From: an uncultured Veillonella sp.
GTDB lineage: Bacteria; Bacillota; Negativicutes; Veillonellales; Veillonellaceae
Length of the DNA: 24,677 bases
Direction: 5' to 3'
NCBI GenBank assembly: GCA_915066865.1
Contig: CAJZEE010000022.1
Coordinates: 1 to 24,677 of the forward strand
Part shown: positions 7,631-16,069 of the stretch, piece by piece
How the letters are laid out: the number at the start of each line of letters is the position of its first letter
How positions within the stretch are numbered: the first letter of the stretch is position 1
Notes under the pieces: model-generated
Told to the model about the DNA's origin: nothing
The model's database searches: none
Seen by the model: the letters and a program-made list of their open reading frames with translations, nothing else
Position numbers and translations under genes: made by a program

Positions 7631-8152
7631 TTATTGTCCATGAGCATGGGCCTCTCGCGCATAATCTGCAACAACAGAATCCCATAAACCTTGATTCTTC
7701 AGGATATATTCTACAGCCTCTCTAACAGCACCATGTCCACCATTGACGGTAGAAATAAATTTAGCTATTGATTTAACCTCTAATACCGCATTATTTGGTG
7801 CCATCGGCAAACCTACGAGTTGAAGAGCTCCTAAATCATTAAGATCATCACCCATGTAAGCAACCGAAGCTAAGTCGATTTGATGTTTTTTACAAAGAGC
7901 TCTTAATACTTCAGTTTTATTAGCATGCCCCATAAGAAGTTCATCAAAATGCAATTCCTTTGCACGGCGCTCTACCATAGGAGATACACGAGCCGTAATA
8001 ATTGCTAACTTTATCCCTGATTTACGAGCCGCAGTCAAGCCTAAACCATCTTTTACAGAAAAGGCTTTGAGCTCTTCTCCAGTCGATGTATAAATTAGAG
8101 TGCCATCTGATAAAACTCCATCAACATCGAGAACAATCCATTGAATATTCAT
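7631..8152 (-). CDS. kdsC: 3-deoxy-D-manno-octulosonate 8-phosphate phosphatase KdsC
   Basis: This 173-residue cytoplasmic HAD phosphatase of the compact C0 type (no cap domain, usually a tetramer) hydrolyses Kdo-8-phosphate to Kdo. The nucleophile motif is LDVDGVLSDG with Asp9 and acid/base Asp11. Motif II is IITAR (51-55), motif III is Lys79, and motif IV is GDDLND (101-106). The C-terminal NGGHGAVRE is the KdsC tail that reaches into the neighbouring subunit's active site. The length is close to E. coli KdsC (188). The start overlaps the kdsD stop as TAATG, so translation is probably coupled. It follows kdsB-kdsA-kdsD, giving the complete Kdo pathway in one block. Confidence 0.96.
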   Translation of the reverse strand: MNIQWIVLDVDGVLSDGTLIYTSTGEELKAFSVKDGLGLTAARKSGIKLAIITARVSPMVERRAKELHFDELLMGHANKTEVLRALCKKHQIDLASVAYMGDDLNDLGALQLVGLPMAPNNAVLEVKSIAKFISTVNGGHGAVREAVEYILKNQGLWDSVVADYAREAHAHGQ

Positions 8153-9123
8153 TATACAATGCCTCTACGCAATAAATCCGTAATGTGAACAATGCCAAGA
8201 CATACATTATTAGTATCAACCACAGGTAATACGGTGATAGGGCGAGGTTGATTTTTCTCCATCAAATGAAGCGCTTCTGCGGCCAATTTATCCTTTGTAA
8301 TCGTACGCGGCATAGACGTCATCATATCCTCTACGGGCCATTCTAAAAAATTGCTGCCAGAATCAAGTCCACGTCGAACATCACCATCAGTCACTAGACC
8401 TAACAAATGTCCTTCTTCATCAATAACATTTGTAGCACCTAACCCTTTTTCTGTCATTACAAAGAGTGCATCACGAACGGTAGCCCCTCTAAATACTGTT
8501 GGATTATCATCGCCACCATGCATGATATTTTCTACAGTCAACAATAATTTGCGACCTAAGGAACCACCTGGATGGAATACAGCAAAGTTTTCTGGAGTAA
8601 AATGATGGCGTTCCAATAAACATACTGCTAATGCATCACCTAGTGCTAGAGCAACAGTAGTACTTGTAGTAGGTGCTAAACCCAATGGACAAGCTTCTCG
8701 TTCTACCTCTGCCAACAATACAATATCAGAATTTTTTGCTAATGTAGACTCTGGTTTCCCTACAACACAGATTAATTTAGCTCCTATGCGGCGCAGAGAC
8801 GGCAAAATACTAATGATTTCTCCTGTTTCACCACTATTAGAAAATGCTAACACTACATCATCTTCAGTAATCATACCAAGATCACCATGCACGCCTTCAC
8901 CAGGATGCATAAAAAGTGCCGGTGTCCCTGTACTAGCCAAGGTAGCCGCAATTTTACGACCAATATGACCAGATTTCCCCATTCCTGTACATACTACACG
9001 GCCCTTACAAGCCAAAATCATATTTACAGCATTTACAAAATTGTGATCCAAACGAGAACTTAATTCTTCAATAGCACGAGCTTCCTCATGAAGCACCTGT
9101 GCCGCTTGTTCTAAAATAGTCAC
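8152..9123 (-). CDS. kdsD: D-arabinose 5-phosphate isomerase KdsD
   Basis: This 323-residue cytoplasmic isomerase converts ribulose 5-phosphate to arabinose 5-phosphate, the first step of Kdo synthesis. The SIS domain spans residues 1-190, with GMGKSGHIGRKIA (47-59), HPGEGVHGDLGM (73-84) and SNSGET (95-100). It is followed by FHPGGSLGRKL and two CBS domains (about 202-323) with LGLVTDGDVRRG and LGIVHITDLLRRG. The length and layout match E. coli KdsD (328). The start codon is GTG (9121-9123) after AGGGGCGG. KdsA is 11 nt upstream and kdsC overlaps the stop by 1 nt. The adjacency to kdsA and kdsC argues against the related GutQ, which shares the same domain order. Confidence 0.96.
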   Translation of the reverse strand: MTILEQAAQVLHEEARAIEELSSRLDHNFVNAVNMILACKGRVVCTGMGKSGHIGRKIAATLASTGTPALFMHPGEGVHGDLGMITEDDVVLAFSNSGETGEIISILPSLRRIGAKLICVVGKPESTLAKNSDIVLLAEVEREACPLGLAPTTSTTVALALGDALAVCLLERHHFTPENFAVFHPGGSLGRKLLLTVENIMHGGDDNPTVFRGATVRDALFVMTEKGLGATNVIDEEGHLLGLVTDGDVRRGLDSGSNFLEWPVEDMMTSMPRTITKDKLAAEALHLMEKNQPRPITVLPVVDTNNVCLGIVHITDLLRRGIV

Positions 9124-9134
9124 AAATACCGCCC

Positions 9135-9953
9135 CTAACCTTTTACGATTTTATCAATAGCTACTAAATCACGAAGCACAGCTTCAAATTGATCTAAATA
9201 CAACATATTAGGACCATCAGACAATGCTTCCTCAGGATTATCGTGTACTTCAAAGAATAACCCATCTACGCCACTAGCCACAGCCGCACGTGCCAAATTT
9301 GGTACAAATTCACGGTTACCACTAGATTTAGTCCCTGCACCACCTGGTAATTGAACGCTATGAGTAGCATCAAAGATTACTGGATAGTCGAAAGAACGCA
9401 TAATTGGGAAGGATCTCATGTCAACTACGAGATTATTATAACCAAAGCTAAAACCACGTTCGGTAAGCATAAGATTTTCATTACCTGTTTCTTTCATTTT
9501 ATTAAGAACATTTTCCATGTCCTTAGGAGCCATGAATTGACCTTTTTTAACATTTACGCATTTACCAGTTTTAGCAGCGCCGTAAACAAGATCAGTTTGA
9601 CGGCATAAAAAAGCTGGAATTTGTAGAATATCTAATACTTCAGCTGCAGGTTCAATTTGCTCGATAGAGTGAATGTCACTGACAACGGGCACATTGAGTT
9701 CCTTCTTAATAGAAGCAAGCATTTTTAACCCTTCCTCAAGACCTGGTCCACGGAAGGAACTAAAGCTAGAGCGATTAGCTTTATCAAAGGAAGCTTTAAA
9801 GATATAGGGAACACCTAAACGTTCGCATATCTCTTTTGCTCGTTTACCGATAGCTAATGTGCGGTCATAGTCCTCAATAACACATGGACCTGCAAGGACA
9901 AATAAACCCTTGCCGCCACCCACAGTAATATCTTTAATTTGAACTGTTTTCAT
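9135..9953 (-). CDS. kdsA: Kdo-8-phosphate synthase KdsA, metal-dependent type
   Basis: This 272-residue cytoplasmic aldolase-like enzyme condenses phosphoenolpyruvate with arabinose 5-phosphate to Kdo-8-phosphate. Key stretches are AGPCVIED (21-28), KANRSSFSSFRGPG (58-71), QIPAFLCRQTDL (111-122), VNVKKGQF (133-140) and FDATHSVQLPGG (194-205). Cys24, His198, Glu235 (in FFEVH) and Asp246 (in ALSDG) align by eye with the four metal ligands of the metal-dependent class known from Aquifex. The E. coli enzyme has Asn in place of that Cys. This one should therefore need a divalent metal; that is inferred from the alignment. The ATG at 9951-9953 directly abuts the kdsB stop, with AGAGGAG inside the end of kdsB. 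Confidence 0.97.
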   Translation of the reverse strand: MKTVQIKDITVGGGKGLFVLAGPCVIEDYDRTLAIGKRAKEICERLGVPYIFKASFDKANRSSFSSFRGPGLEEGLKMLASIKKELNVPVVSDIHSIEQIEPAAEVLDILQIPAFLCRQTDLVYGAAKTGKCVNVKKGQFMAPKDMENVLNKMKETGNENLMLTERGFSFGYNNLVVDMRSFPIMRSFDYPVIFDATHSVQLPGGAGTKSSGNREFVPNLARAAVASGVDGLFFEVHDNPEEALSDGPNMLYLDQFEAVLRDLVAIDKIVKG

Positions 9954-10685
9954 TTATTTCTCCTCTTGCTCGTAAATTGCATTAACACGAGCTAAGTCTT
10001 CAGGTGTATCAACACCGATAAATCGTTTATTTGTTAGAATAACACGAATTGTATAACCGTTTTCTAGAGCACGTAATTGTTCTAGAGATTCTGTTTGCTC
10101 CGCCGGAGTTGGCTCCATCTTAGCGTAGTTTAATAAGAACTCTCTACGATATGCATAGATGCCAATATGTTTTAGTGGCGGACGCACAAAGTCATGACGA
10201 GGATATGGGATTAAAGATCTAGAAAAATACATCGCATCATTACGATTATTTAAAATGACCTTTACCGCTGATGGCTCCTCGTACTCTTCCTCTAATAAAG
10301 GAGTAGCTACTGTGGCCATCTGCAAGTTTGGATCTTCCTCAAATAGACGTGCCAAGTCATCAATAAGATTTGGATCAATCATCGGTTCATCACCTTGGAC
10401 ATTGATAACAACATCTAAGTCTGTATAATGACTAGCAACCTCTGCTAATCGATCCGTTCCTGTAGGGTGATTAGGATCTGTCATCATAACAGTTCCCCCA
10501 AACTGTTGTACTGCAGAATATACGCGGTTATCATCAGTGGCTACAATTGTACATACTGTCTTTGTAGCTTGTGATACCCTTGCATAAACCCGTTCAATCA
10601 TAGGTTTACCTGCAATATCAGCTAATGGTTTGCCCGGTAATCTTGTAGAACCATAACGCGCAGGAATAACACATCCAAACTTCAC
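9954..10685 (-). CDS. kdsB: CMP-Kdo synthetase (3-deoxy-manno-octulosonate cytidylyltransferase)
   Basis: This 243-residue cytoplasmic nucleotidyltransferase activates Kdo with CTP to give CMP-Kdo, the donor for WaaA. The N-terminal nucleotide-binding motif PARYGSTRLPGKPL lies at 8-21, NVQGDEPMIDP at 95-105, then HIGIYAYRREFL and the late TESLEQLRALENG and GVDTPEDL stretches, all typical of KdsB. The length matches E. coli KdsB (248). The start is GTG (10683-10685) with only a modest GGGG site upstream, so expression may be limited at initiation. A 44-nt gap separates it from lpxK; a TATAAT-like stretch lies there but lacks a good -35. KdsA follows with no gap. Confidence 0.96.
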   Translation of the reverse strand: MKFGCVIPARYGSTRLPGKPLADIAGKPMIERVYARVSQATKTVCTIVATDDNRVYSAVQQFGGTVMMTDPNHPTGTDRLAEVASHYTDLDVVINVQGDEPMIDPNLIDDLARLFEEDPNLQMATVATPLLEEEYEEPSAVKVILNNRNDAMYFSRSLIPYPRHDFVRPPLKHIGIYAYRREFLLNYAKMEPTPAEQTESLEQLRALENGYTIRVILTNKRFIGVDTPEDLARVNAIYEQEEK

Positions 10686-10729
10686 GATAAAACCCCATTT
10701 CTGTTATTCGTGTATCTTATTATTATACA

Positions 10730-11842
10730 CTAAATCTCTAAATTTTCTATGAATTCTTGTTTTCCAGAAACAAATTCAATCCCTATAGATAGCACCAGAA
10801 TCGGTATTTTTAAGTCTTCAATTGCATGCAACTGACTTAACTTAACTGCATCCTTTTCTGTAATACAAATAGCATCAGCTTGATGAGCAAATGCTTGTTT
10901 CCAAATCTCAACTACATCATCATTTGAAAAGTCATGATGATCTCCAAATGGCAAGGTATGAACAACGTTATACCCTACATCAGTTAACGTTTGTGTAAAG
11001 GATTGAGGGTTTCCGATTCCACTTACAGCCATAATGCGTTGTTCCTTGTAAGCATCTACAGAAGCCCCAACAGAACCATTAGCCCACTCATCTAAGGTGT
11101 ACATAAATTGCGGTTTATGTGTTGTTTCATAGACAGGTATATTGGGAATCATCTGAGTTAATCGCTTTCGAATGCCGGATACAATACCTGGTGCTACTTG
11201 ATCAACCTTAGTAAGAACGATAATATCCGCGCGCTGTAAACCACTAAGGGGTTCACGTAATAGTCCCCGTGGTAACACATGTTCATAGCCAAACGGATTG
11301 GATGCATCAATTAGTACAATATCAATATCTCTTGCTAGTGCACGATGTTGAAATCCATCATCCATAATAAGACAATCGGCACCTAGCTCATTAATAGCGA
11401 TTTCTGCAGATTTGGAACGTTCACGTCCAATAATTACATTGGATTTTTGTAAAACCTTAGCCAGTAACCAAGCCTCATCACCACTGATAGATGGCTCTAC
11501 AAGCATTGTTCCGTCTTTAGAAATAATAATATTTTTGTTATTATCTTCTGCACGGTACCCACGACTAAGAACAGTAGGATGAAGGCCCTTCTGAGTAAGC
11601 ACATCACAAATAAATCGCACCATCGGTGTTTTTCCAGTACCACCAGCCGTAATGTTGCCAACGCTGATTACAGGCACTGTAACTTTCGTAACGCCTTTAC
11701 CCTCATCAAATCGAGCATTGCGTATTGATACAGCTTTCTCATAACCTTTACTCAAAAGGCCTAAACTGGAGCGAGCTATATCACCTAATACGGATTGATC
11801 TTCACCACTAACGATGGATTTGAATAATGCTTCCCCACTCAT
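10730..11842 (-). CDS. lpxK: Tetraacyldisaccharide 4'-kinase LpxK
   Basis: This 370-residue inner-membrane-associated P-loop kinase phosphorylates the 4' position of the tetra-acylated disaccharide to give lipid IVA. The Walker A region reads GNITAGGTGKTP (62-73), followed by LSRGYR (92-97), GDEAWLLA (121-128), MDDGFQHRAL (160-169) and LPRGLLREPL (190-199), all signatures of LpxK. The N-terminal helix (about 5-45) would sit at the membrane. It is somewhat longer than E. coli LpxK (328), with the extra length mainly at the N-terminus and in the C-terminal lobe. The ATG at 11840-11842 has TAGGAGG about 8 nt upstream. It lies 54 nt after waaA and precedes kdsB. Confidence 0.96.
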   Translation of the reverse strand: MSGEALFKSIVSGEDQSVLGDIARSSLGLLSKGYEKAVSIRNARFDEGKGVTKVTVPVISVGNITAGGTGKTPMVRFICDVLTQKGLHPTVLSRGYRAEDNNKNIIISKDGTMLVEPSISGDEAWLLAKVLQKSNVIIGRERSKSAEIAINELGADCLIMDDGFQHRALARDIDIVLIDASNPFGYEHVLPRGLLREPLSGLQRADIIVLTKVDQVAPGIVSGIRKRLTQMIPNIPVYETTHKPQFMYTLDEWANGSVGASVDAYKEQRIMAVSGIGNPQSFTQTLTDVGYNVVHTLPFGDHHDFSNDDVVEIWKQAFAHQADAICITEKDAVKLSQLHAIEDLKIPILVLSIGIEFVSGKQEFIENLEI

Positions 11843-11896
11843 AGGTGACGCCTCCTATTATGTAATACAGTAAACTAATCTACAAATTTAGTCTTA

Positions 11897-13201
11897 CTAC
11901 GGAATAATTTGATGTTTCTCAAATAGCAAACGCAACTCTTGTGTATTACGTCGCGTAGCACCACGATTTTCTTTAATGATATCCAGGCAGTTTTGCCCCA
12001 TCTTTTTAGCCAAGTCTCTATCATTACATAACCGCAAGACCATAGCGGTTAACTCTTTTCCATTCTTCACTTGCTCACAAGCATTTCGAGAGTTTAATAA
12101 GGCGAAAATTTCTTTAAAGTTAAACATATGAGGCCCAACCAAAATTGGCTTACCATGTGCAGCTGGTTCCAAAATATTATGGCCTCCAGTTTTAACAAGG
12201 GAACCACCAACAAAGATAATATCGCCTAAGCTATACAGTCGTCCAAGTTCACCAATGGTATCTAAAACAACAACGGGAATGCCTTCGTGAACAGGCTCCT
12301 TCATATCGCTACGACAAATAGCACTCAATTCATAACGCTTTGCAATATTTTGCACATCATGACCGCGATAAATCTCACGAGGTGCAATCAATAAACGAGC
12401 TTGTGGATACGCTTTCAATACTTGCTTGAAAGTTTCAAAAATAGCCTCTTCTTCACCTTTGTGAGTACTACCTGCAATAATGATAGGATGATTATTCCCA
12501 AAGCCAAATTCATCGAGAAGAGCTTGTTTTTCTTCATATGATACGGTGGCATATGTTTGATCGTATTTCATATTACCTGTTACGGTAATATCAGGTGTAT
12601 GAGCACCTAAACTTTCAATATACGCCGCATCAAATTTGGACTGCATGCAAAAACGCTCAATAGAACGTAACATTTCACGTGTAAAAGCACTGATATACTT
12701 ATAACGTTTCATACTGCGATCTGAAATGCGTCCATTAACCATCATAACTGGAATATTTTCCGATTCGGCGATACGCAAGAAGTTTGGCCAGATTTCAGTT
12801 TCTACAAGTAAAATAGTAATCGGCTTAATAATATGTAAAATTTTACGAGTTAAATATGGTAAATCAAGGGGAAAGAAAATAATTCCTTCTGCTTCAGGAA
12901 TGATACGATGAGCCATAGCATGACCAGTAGCAGTAACTACAGACACGACCACAACAGCTTCAGGAAACTCCTTTTTGACTTCTTTTACCAATGGACTGGT
13001 AGCCACAATTTCCCCTACAGAAGCGGCGTGAATCCAAATAGCACGACGCCCTTCAATTTTTTTTAATAGTGAAGCTGGCATATAGCCTGCACTCTGTTTG
13101 ATACGCTCATAAAATCCATCTTCAAAGGCAAGTCGGTATAAAATAACCGGAATCAAGCCAATCCAATAGAATATGAGCAATACGTTATATATCCAGTACA
13201 T
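11897..13201 (-). CDS. waaA: Kdo transferase WaaA (KdtA)
   Basis: This 434-residue inner-membrane glycosyltransferase moves Kdo from CMP-Kdo to lipid IVA. An N-terminal anchor lies at residues 4-24. The acceptor-domain motif WIHAASVGEIVATSPL carries catalytic Glu64; NGRISDRS, AGSTHKGEEE and the C-terminal FVGGSLVKTGGHNILEPAAHGKPILVGPH are diagnostic of the family. The length matches E. coli WaaA (425). Whether it adds one or two Kdo residues, or more, cannot be read from sequence. The ATG at 13199-13201 starts 2 nt after the msbA stop, with AAAGGAT inside the end of msbA, so the two are tightly coupled. Confidence 0.96.
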   Translation of the reverse strand: MYWIYNVLLIFYWIGLIPVILYRLAFEDGFYERIKQSAGYMPASLLKKIEGRRAIWIHAASVGEIVATSPLVKEVKKEFPEAVVVVSVVTATGHAMAHRIIPEAEGIIFFPLDLPYLTRKILHIIKPITILLVETEIWPNFLRIAESENIPVMMVNGRISDRSMKRYKYISAFTREMLRSIERFCMQSKFDAAYIESLGAHTPDITVTGNMKYDQTYATVSYEEKQALLDEFGFGNNHPIIIAGSTHKGEEEAIFETFKQVLKAYPQARLLIAPREIYRGHDVQNIAKRYELSAICRSDMKEPVHEGIPVVVLDTIGELGRLYSLGDIIFVGGSLVKTGGHNILEPAAHGKPILVGPHMFNFKEIFALLNSRNACEQVKNGKELTAMVLRLCNDRDLAKKMGQNCLDIIKENRGATRRNTQELRLLFEKHQIIP

Positions 13202-13203
13202 GG

Positions 13204-14934
13204 TTATCCTTTATTGGAGAATTGAACGGAATAAAGATGGTTGTACAATCCGCCGTCAATAGCTAATAGCTCTTGGTGAGTCCCCTGCTCTACCAAGCGG
13301 CCTTGATTGAGTACAACAATTTGATGAGCATTTTGAACAGTGCTCAATCGATGGGCAATAACAAATGCCGTACGCCCTTTCATAAGGCGATCTAACGCCT
13401 CTTGCACAAGTTTTTCACTCTCCGTATCTAAAGCAGATGTAGCTTCATCTAGAATTAAAATACGAGGGTCTTTTAAAATAGCGCGTGCGATGGCAACGCG
13501 TTGACGTTGTCCACCAGATAATGAACTGCCTCGTTCGCCTACAATTGTATCGAGACCATCAGGCATCTTCTCAACGAACTCAAGTACGTTAGCCGCTTTA
13601 GCCGCTTCATACACGTCTTCATCAGTAGCATCTAAACGTCCATACAAGATATTCTCTTTAATTGTAGCATTGAATAATACGGTTTCCTGTGGTACAAGAC
13701 CAATTTGTTCACGCAAGGATTTAAAAGTAACATCTTTTATATCGTAACCATCAATTGTAATAGAACCACCTGTTACATCATAGAAACGAGGTAGTAAGTT
13801 CGCGAGAGTTGTCTTACCTGCACCAGATGGACCAACGAGGGCCACACTTTCACCAGCCTTAACAGACAAGGTAAAATGTTCTAAGGCAGCCTTTTCTCCA
13901 TCATAGGAGAAAGAAACATCATTAAACTCCACATTGCCGGTAATAGCAGGCAATGTAATAGCATCAGGTTTCTCCACAACATCTGTTTTAGTATCTAAGA
14001 TCTCAAATACACGATCAGCAGCAGCCAACGCCTTTTGAATATTACCATATACTTGACTCAAACGTTTTACGGGATTTGACAAGTTAATAGCATAAATCAA
14101 GAAAGCAATCAAAGAACCTGCAGTAATAGCACCTGTTACTACGGAGTAACCACCGTACCAAAGGATGACCGCTACAGCGATTGCCGCAGAAAACTCAACC
14201 ATTGGGCTTAACAAGCTAGTCAATTTAGTAGCTTTGATAACTGCTTTAAAATTGCGATCATTTTCATCTTCAAAGCGCTTACGCTCAAAATCTTCACGAG
14301 CAAAGGATTTTACAACGCGAACTGCACTAATTACCTCTTGTAAAAGTGCCGTAATATCAGCTACACGCCCTTGGACATCATGCCCTGCCACGCGAAGCTT
14401 CTTACCAAAAACATTGATAATCACTAAAACTACGGGAACCGTAATAAAAGTAACTAACGTCAATTTCCAGTCAATGAGAAGCATGGACACCAAGGAACCG
14501 ATAAGTGTTACAGATTCAGTGATAAAAGAAATCAAGTTATCTACCACGGCCGTTTGCAATGCAGCTACGTCATTTGTAAGATTACTCATGATAACGCCCG
14601 TCTTACGACGATCGAAATAGGATAAGCTTAATTTTTGTAGATGATTAAAAATAGCCTCACGTACATCGATAATCACGCGCTGTCCGATGTAGGACATGTT
14701 ATAAGTTTGACCATAGGTAGCAAAGCCACGAATTAGGAAAATGAGTATAATAGCACCTACAATAAGGTTCAACATAAACATATTCTTTTCATCTAATACT
14801 TGGTCTACTACATTCTTAATTAGCCAAGGTACTACCAAATAGGCAGCAGCAGCGACAATCATGCAGAATACTGCAAAAAGCATTCGCTTATAATAAGGCT
14901 TTACAAAGTATAAGAGCCTAGAATAACTATTCAT
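13204..14934 (-). CDS. msbA: Lipid A export ABC transporter MsbA
   Basis: This 576-residue half-transporter has an N-terminal six-helix membrane domain (about residues 15-290) and a C-terminal ATPase. It should flip the lipid A core across the inner membrane as a homodimer. Walker A GPSGAGKTT is at 368-376, the Q-loop glutamine is Gln416 in LVPQETVLF, the signature LSGGQRQRVAIARAIL is at 472-487, Walker B ILILDEATSALD at 492-503 and the switch His528 in VIAHRLST. Length equals the MsbA norm (582). Other lipid or drug ABC exporters share these motifs; the position between lpxB and waaA is what supports MsbA. The ATG at 14932-14934 overlaps lpxB by 8 nt, with AAGGAG 8 nt upstream; a longer frame to 14964 has no comparable site. 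Confidence 0.93.
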   Translation of the reverse strand: MNSYSRLLYFVKPYYKRMLFAVFCMIVAAAAYLVVPWLIKNVVDQVLDEKNMFMLNLIVGAIILIFLIRGFATYGQTYNMSYIGQRVIIDVREAIFNHLQKLSLSYFDRRKTGVIMSNLTNDVAALQTAVVDNLISFITESVTLIGSLVSMLLIDWKLTLVTFITVPVVLVIINVFGKKLRVAGHDVQGRVADITALLQEVISAVRVVKSFAREDFERKRFEDENDRNFKAVIKATKLTSLLSPMVEFSAAIAVAVILWYGGYSVVTGAITAGSLIAFLIYAINLSNPVKRLSQVYGNIQKALAAADRVFEILDTKTDVVEKPDAITLPAITGNVEFNDVSFSYDGEKAALEHFTLSVKAGESVALVGPSGAGKTTLANLLPRFYDVTGGSITIDGYDIKDVTFKSLREQIGLVPQETVLFNATIKENILYGRLDATDEDVYEAAKAANVLEFVEKMPDGLDTIVGERGSSLSGGQRQRVAIARAILKDPRILILDEATSALDTESEKLVQEALDRLMKGRTAFVIAHRLSTVQNAHQIVVLNQGRLVEQGTHQELLAIDGGLYNHLYSVQFSNKG

Positions 14935-16069
14935 TACATTTCTCCTTACCGAGATTATATACAAGATGTGCTACCCGTTTTACTGCACCCGGCTCACCTA
15001 ATTTATGACGTACTTCGCGCAATTCACTGCGCATAGCTTCATTTTTGTCTACATCGCTGAGCAATGGTTCTACCAAAGACACAATTGCGTCTGGAGTGAC
15101 AGCATCTTGTAATAATTCGGGAATGACTTCTTTACCCGCTACAATATTAGGCAAGCCCACATGTGTTACATTCACAACCATCTTACCAATACCATACGTA
15201 ATTGGAGATACACGATACAATAATACCGTTGGCAATTCCATCATCGCCGTTTCTAATGTAGCCGTTCCTGATGCAGCAAGGCACACATCACAAATCTGCA
15301 TCAAGTCATATGTATGGTCTTCCGTAATCGTAACAGGCACCTTATGAGCATCGATAAATTCTTCTAGCTCACTTCGATCAATTGTATGTGCTCGAGGCAA
15401 GAAGAATTGAATATCTTCATGCTTCGCCATCAATTGCTCACCACTTTTTAACATCGTATCAAGTAAGGATAAAACCTCTTGTTTACGACTGCCTGGCATG
15501 AGCAATACCTTTTTAGCCTCTTTGCGAGCCCCGAAGTATGCTTCGGCCGCATCCTTAGTCATCGTAGGATGTACGATGTCGAGTAAAGGATGCCCTACAA
15601 AATCTACATTACATTTATACTTGCGATATGCTTCAGCTTCAAATGGAAAGATAGATGCTACCTTAGTTACATACTTACGGATTGTATTACCTCGACTACT
15701 ATGCCATGCCCAAATCGTTGGAGCAATATAATACAAAACAGGAATCTCCAGTTCATGAGCCACCGCAGCTAATTTCATATTAAAACCTGGGTAATCTACA
15801 CAAACGAGAATATCCGGTTTCTCCTTCATCATGACGCGTTTCAAATACGTGCGCAACTTAAAGAATTTTGGCAATGATTTCACAATCTCTACAATACCAA
15901 TGACACCAAGATTCTTAATATCATACACGATACGAACACCAACACGCTCCATCAAGGTGCCACCCATACCAAACATTTCTACAGAAGGATCTATTTCTCT
16001 CAATGCATTGGCTACACTTGCCGCATGAGTATCGCCGGAAGCTTCACCGGCGGAAAACATGACTTTCAT
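14927..16069 (-). CDS. lpxB: Lipid-A-disaccharide synthase LpxB
   Basis: This 380-residue peripheral membrane GT19 glycosyltransferase joins lipid X to UDP-2,3-diacylglucosamine and forms the lipid A disaccharide. Diagnostic stretches are SAGEASGDTHAA (6-17), GMGG (34-37), VDYPGFNMKLA, APTIWAWHSSRG, FPFEAEAYRKY, VGHPLLD, LPGSRKQEV and AASGTATLE. Length matches E. coli LpxB (382). Its start overlaps the lpxI stop as TAATG, with AAAGGAT upstream, so the enzyme is probably co-translated with the one that makes its substrate lipid X. Confidence 0.97.
   Translation of the reverse strand: MKVMFSAGEASGDTHAASVANALREIDPSVEMFGMGGTLMERVGVRIVYDIKNLGVIGIVEIVKSLPKFFKLRTYLKRVMMKEKPDILVCVDYPGFNMKLAAVAHELEIPVLYYIAPTIWAWHSSRGNTIRKYVTKVASIFPFEAEAYRKYKCNVDFVGHPLLDIVHPTMTKDAAEAYFGARKEAKKVLLMPGSRKQEVLSLLDTMLKSGEQLMAKHEDIQFFLPRAHTIDRSELEEFIDAHKVPVTITEDHTYDLMQICDVCLAASGTATLETAMMELPTVLLYRVSPITYGIGKMVVNVTHVGLPNIVAGKEVIPELLQDAVTPDAIVSLVEPLLSDVDKNEAMRSELREVRHKLGEPGAVKRVAHLVYNLGKEKCNE

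Noticed and set aside
7617..7685. Upstream extension of the first late acyltransferase
   Set aside because: The added residues (rich in Cys and Arg) lie over kdsC in another frame, and a consensus ribosome site sits right before the ATG at 7616.
8152..9123. GutQ-type sugar phosphate isomerase instead of KdsD
   Set aside because: The SIS-CBS-CBS order is shared, but the gene is embedded between kdsA and kdsC and no sugar alcohol uptake genes are nearby.
10722..10727. TATAAT on the minus strand between lpxK and kdsB
   Set aside because: No acceptable -35 lies 16-18 bp upstream. Without expression data an internal promoter is not supported.
11857..11885. Promoter-like TTGTAG, 17 bp, CATAAT between waaA and lpxK on the minus strand
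   Set aside because: Transcription would start on or inside the lpxK ribosome site, and the -35 is weak, so it is more likely chance in AT-rich sequence.
14165..14620. Open reading frame of about 150 codons on the plus strand inside msbA
   Set aside because: It lies entirely antisense to the conserved membrane domain of MsbA and has no recognisable protein family or credible ribosome site. Similar plus-strand frames inside lpxD (20827-21285) and bamA were rejected for the same reason.
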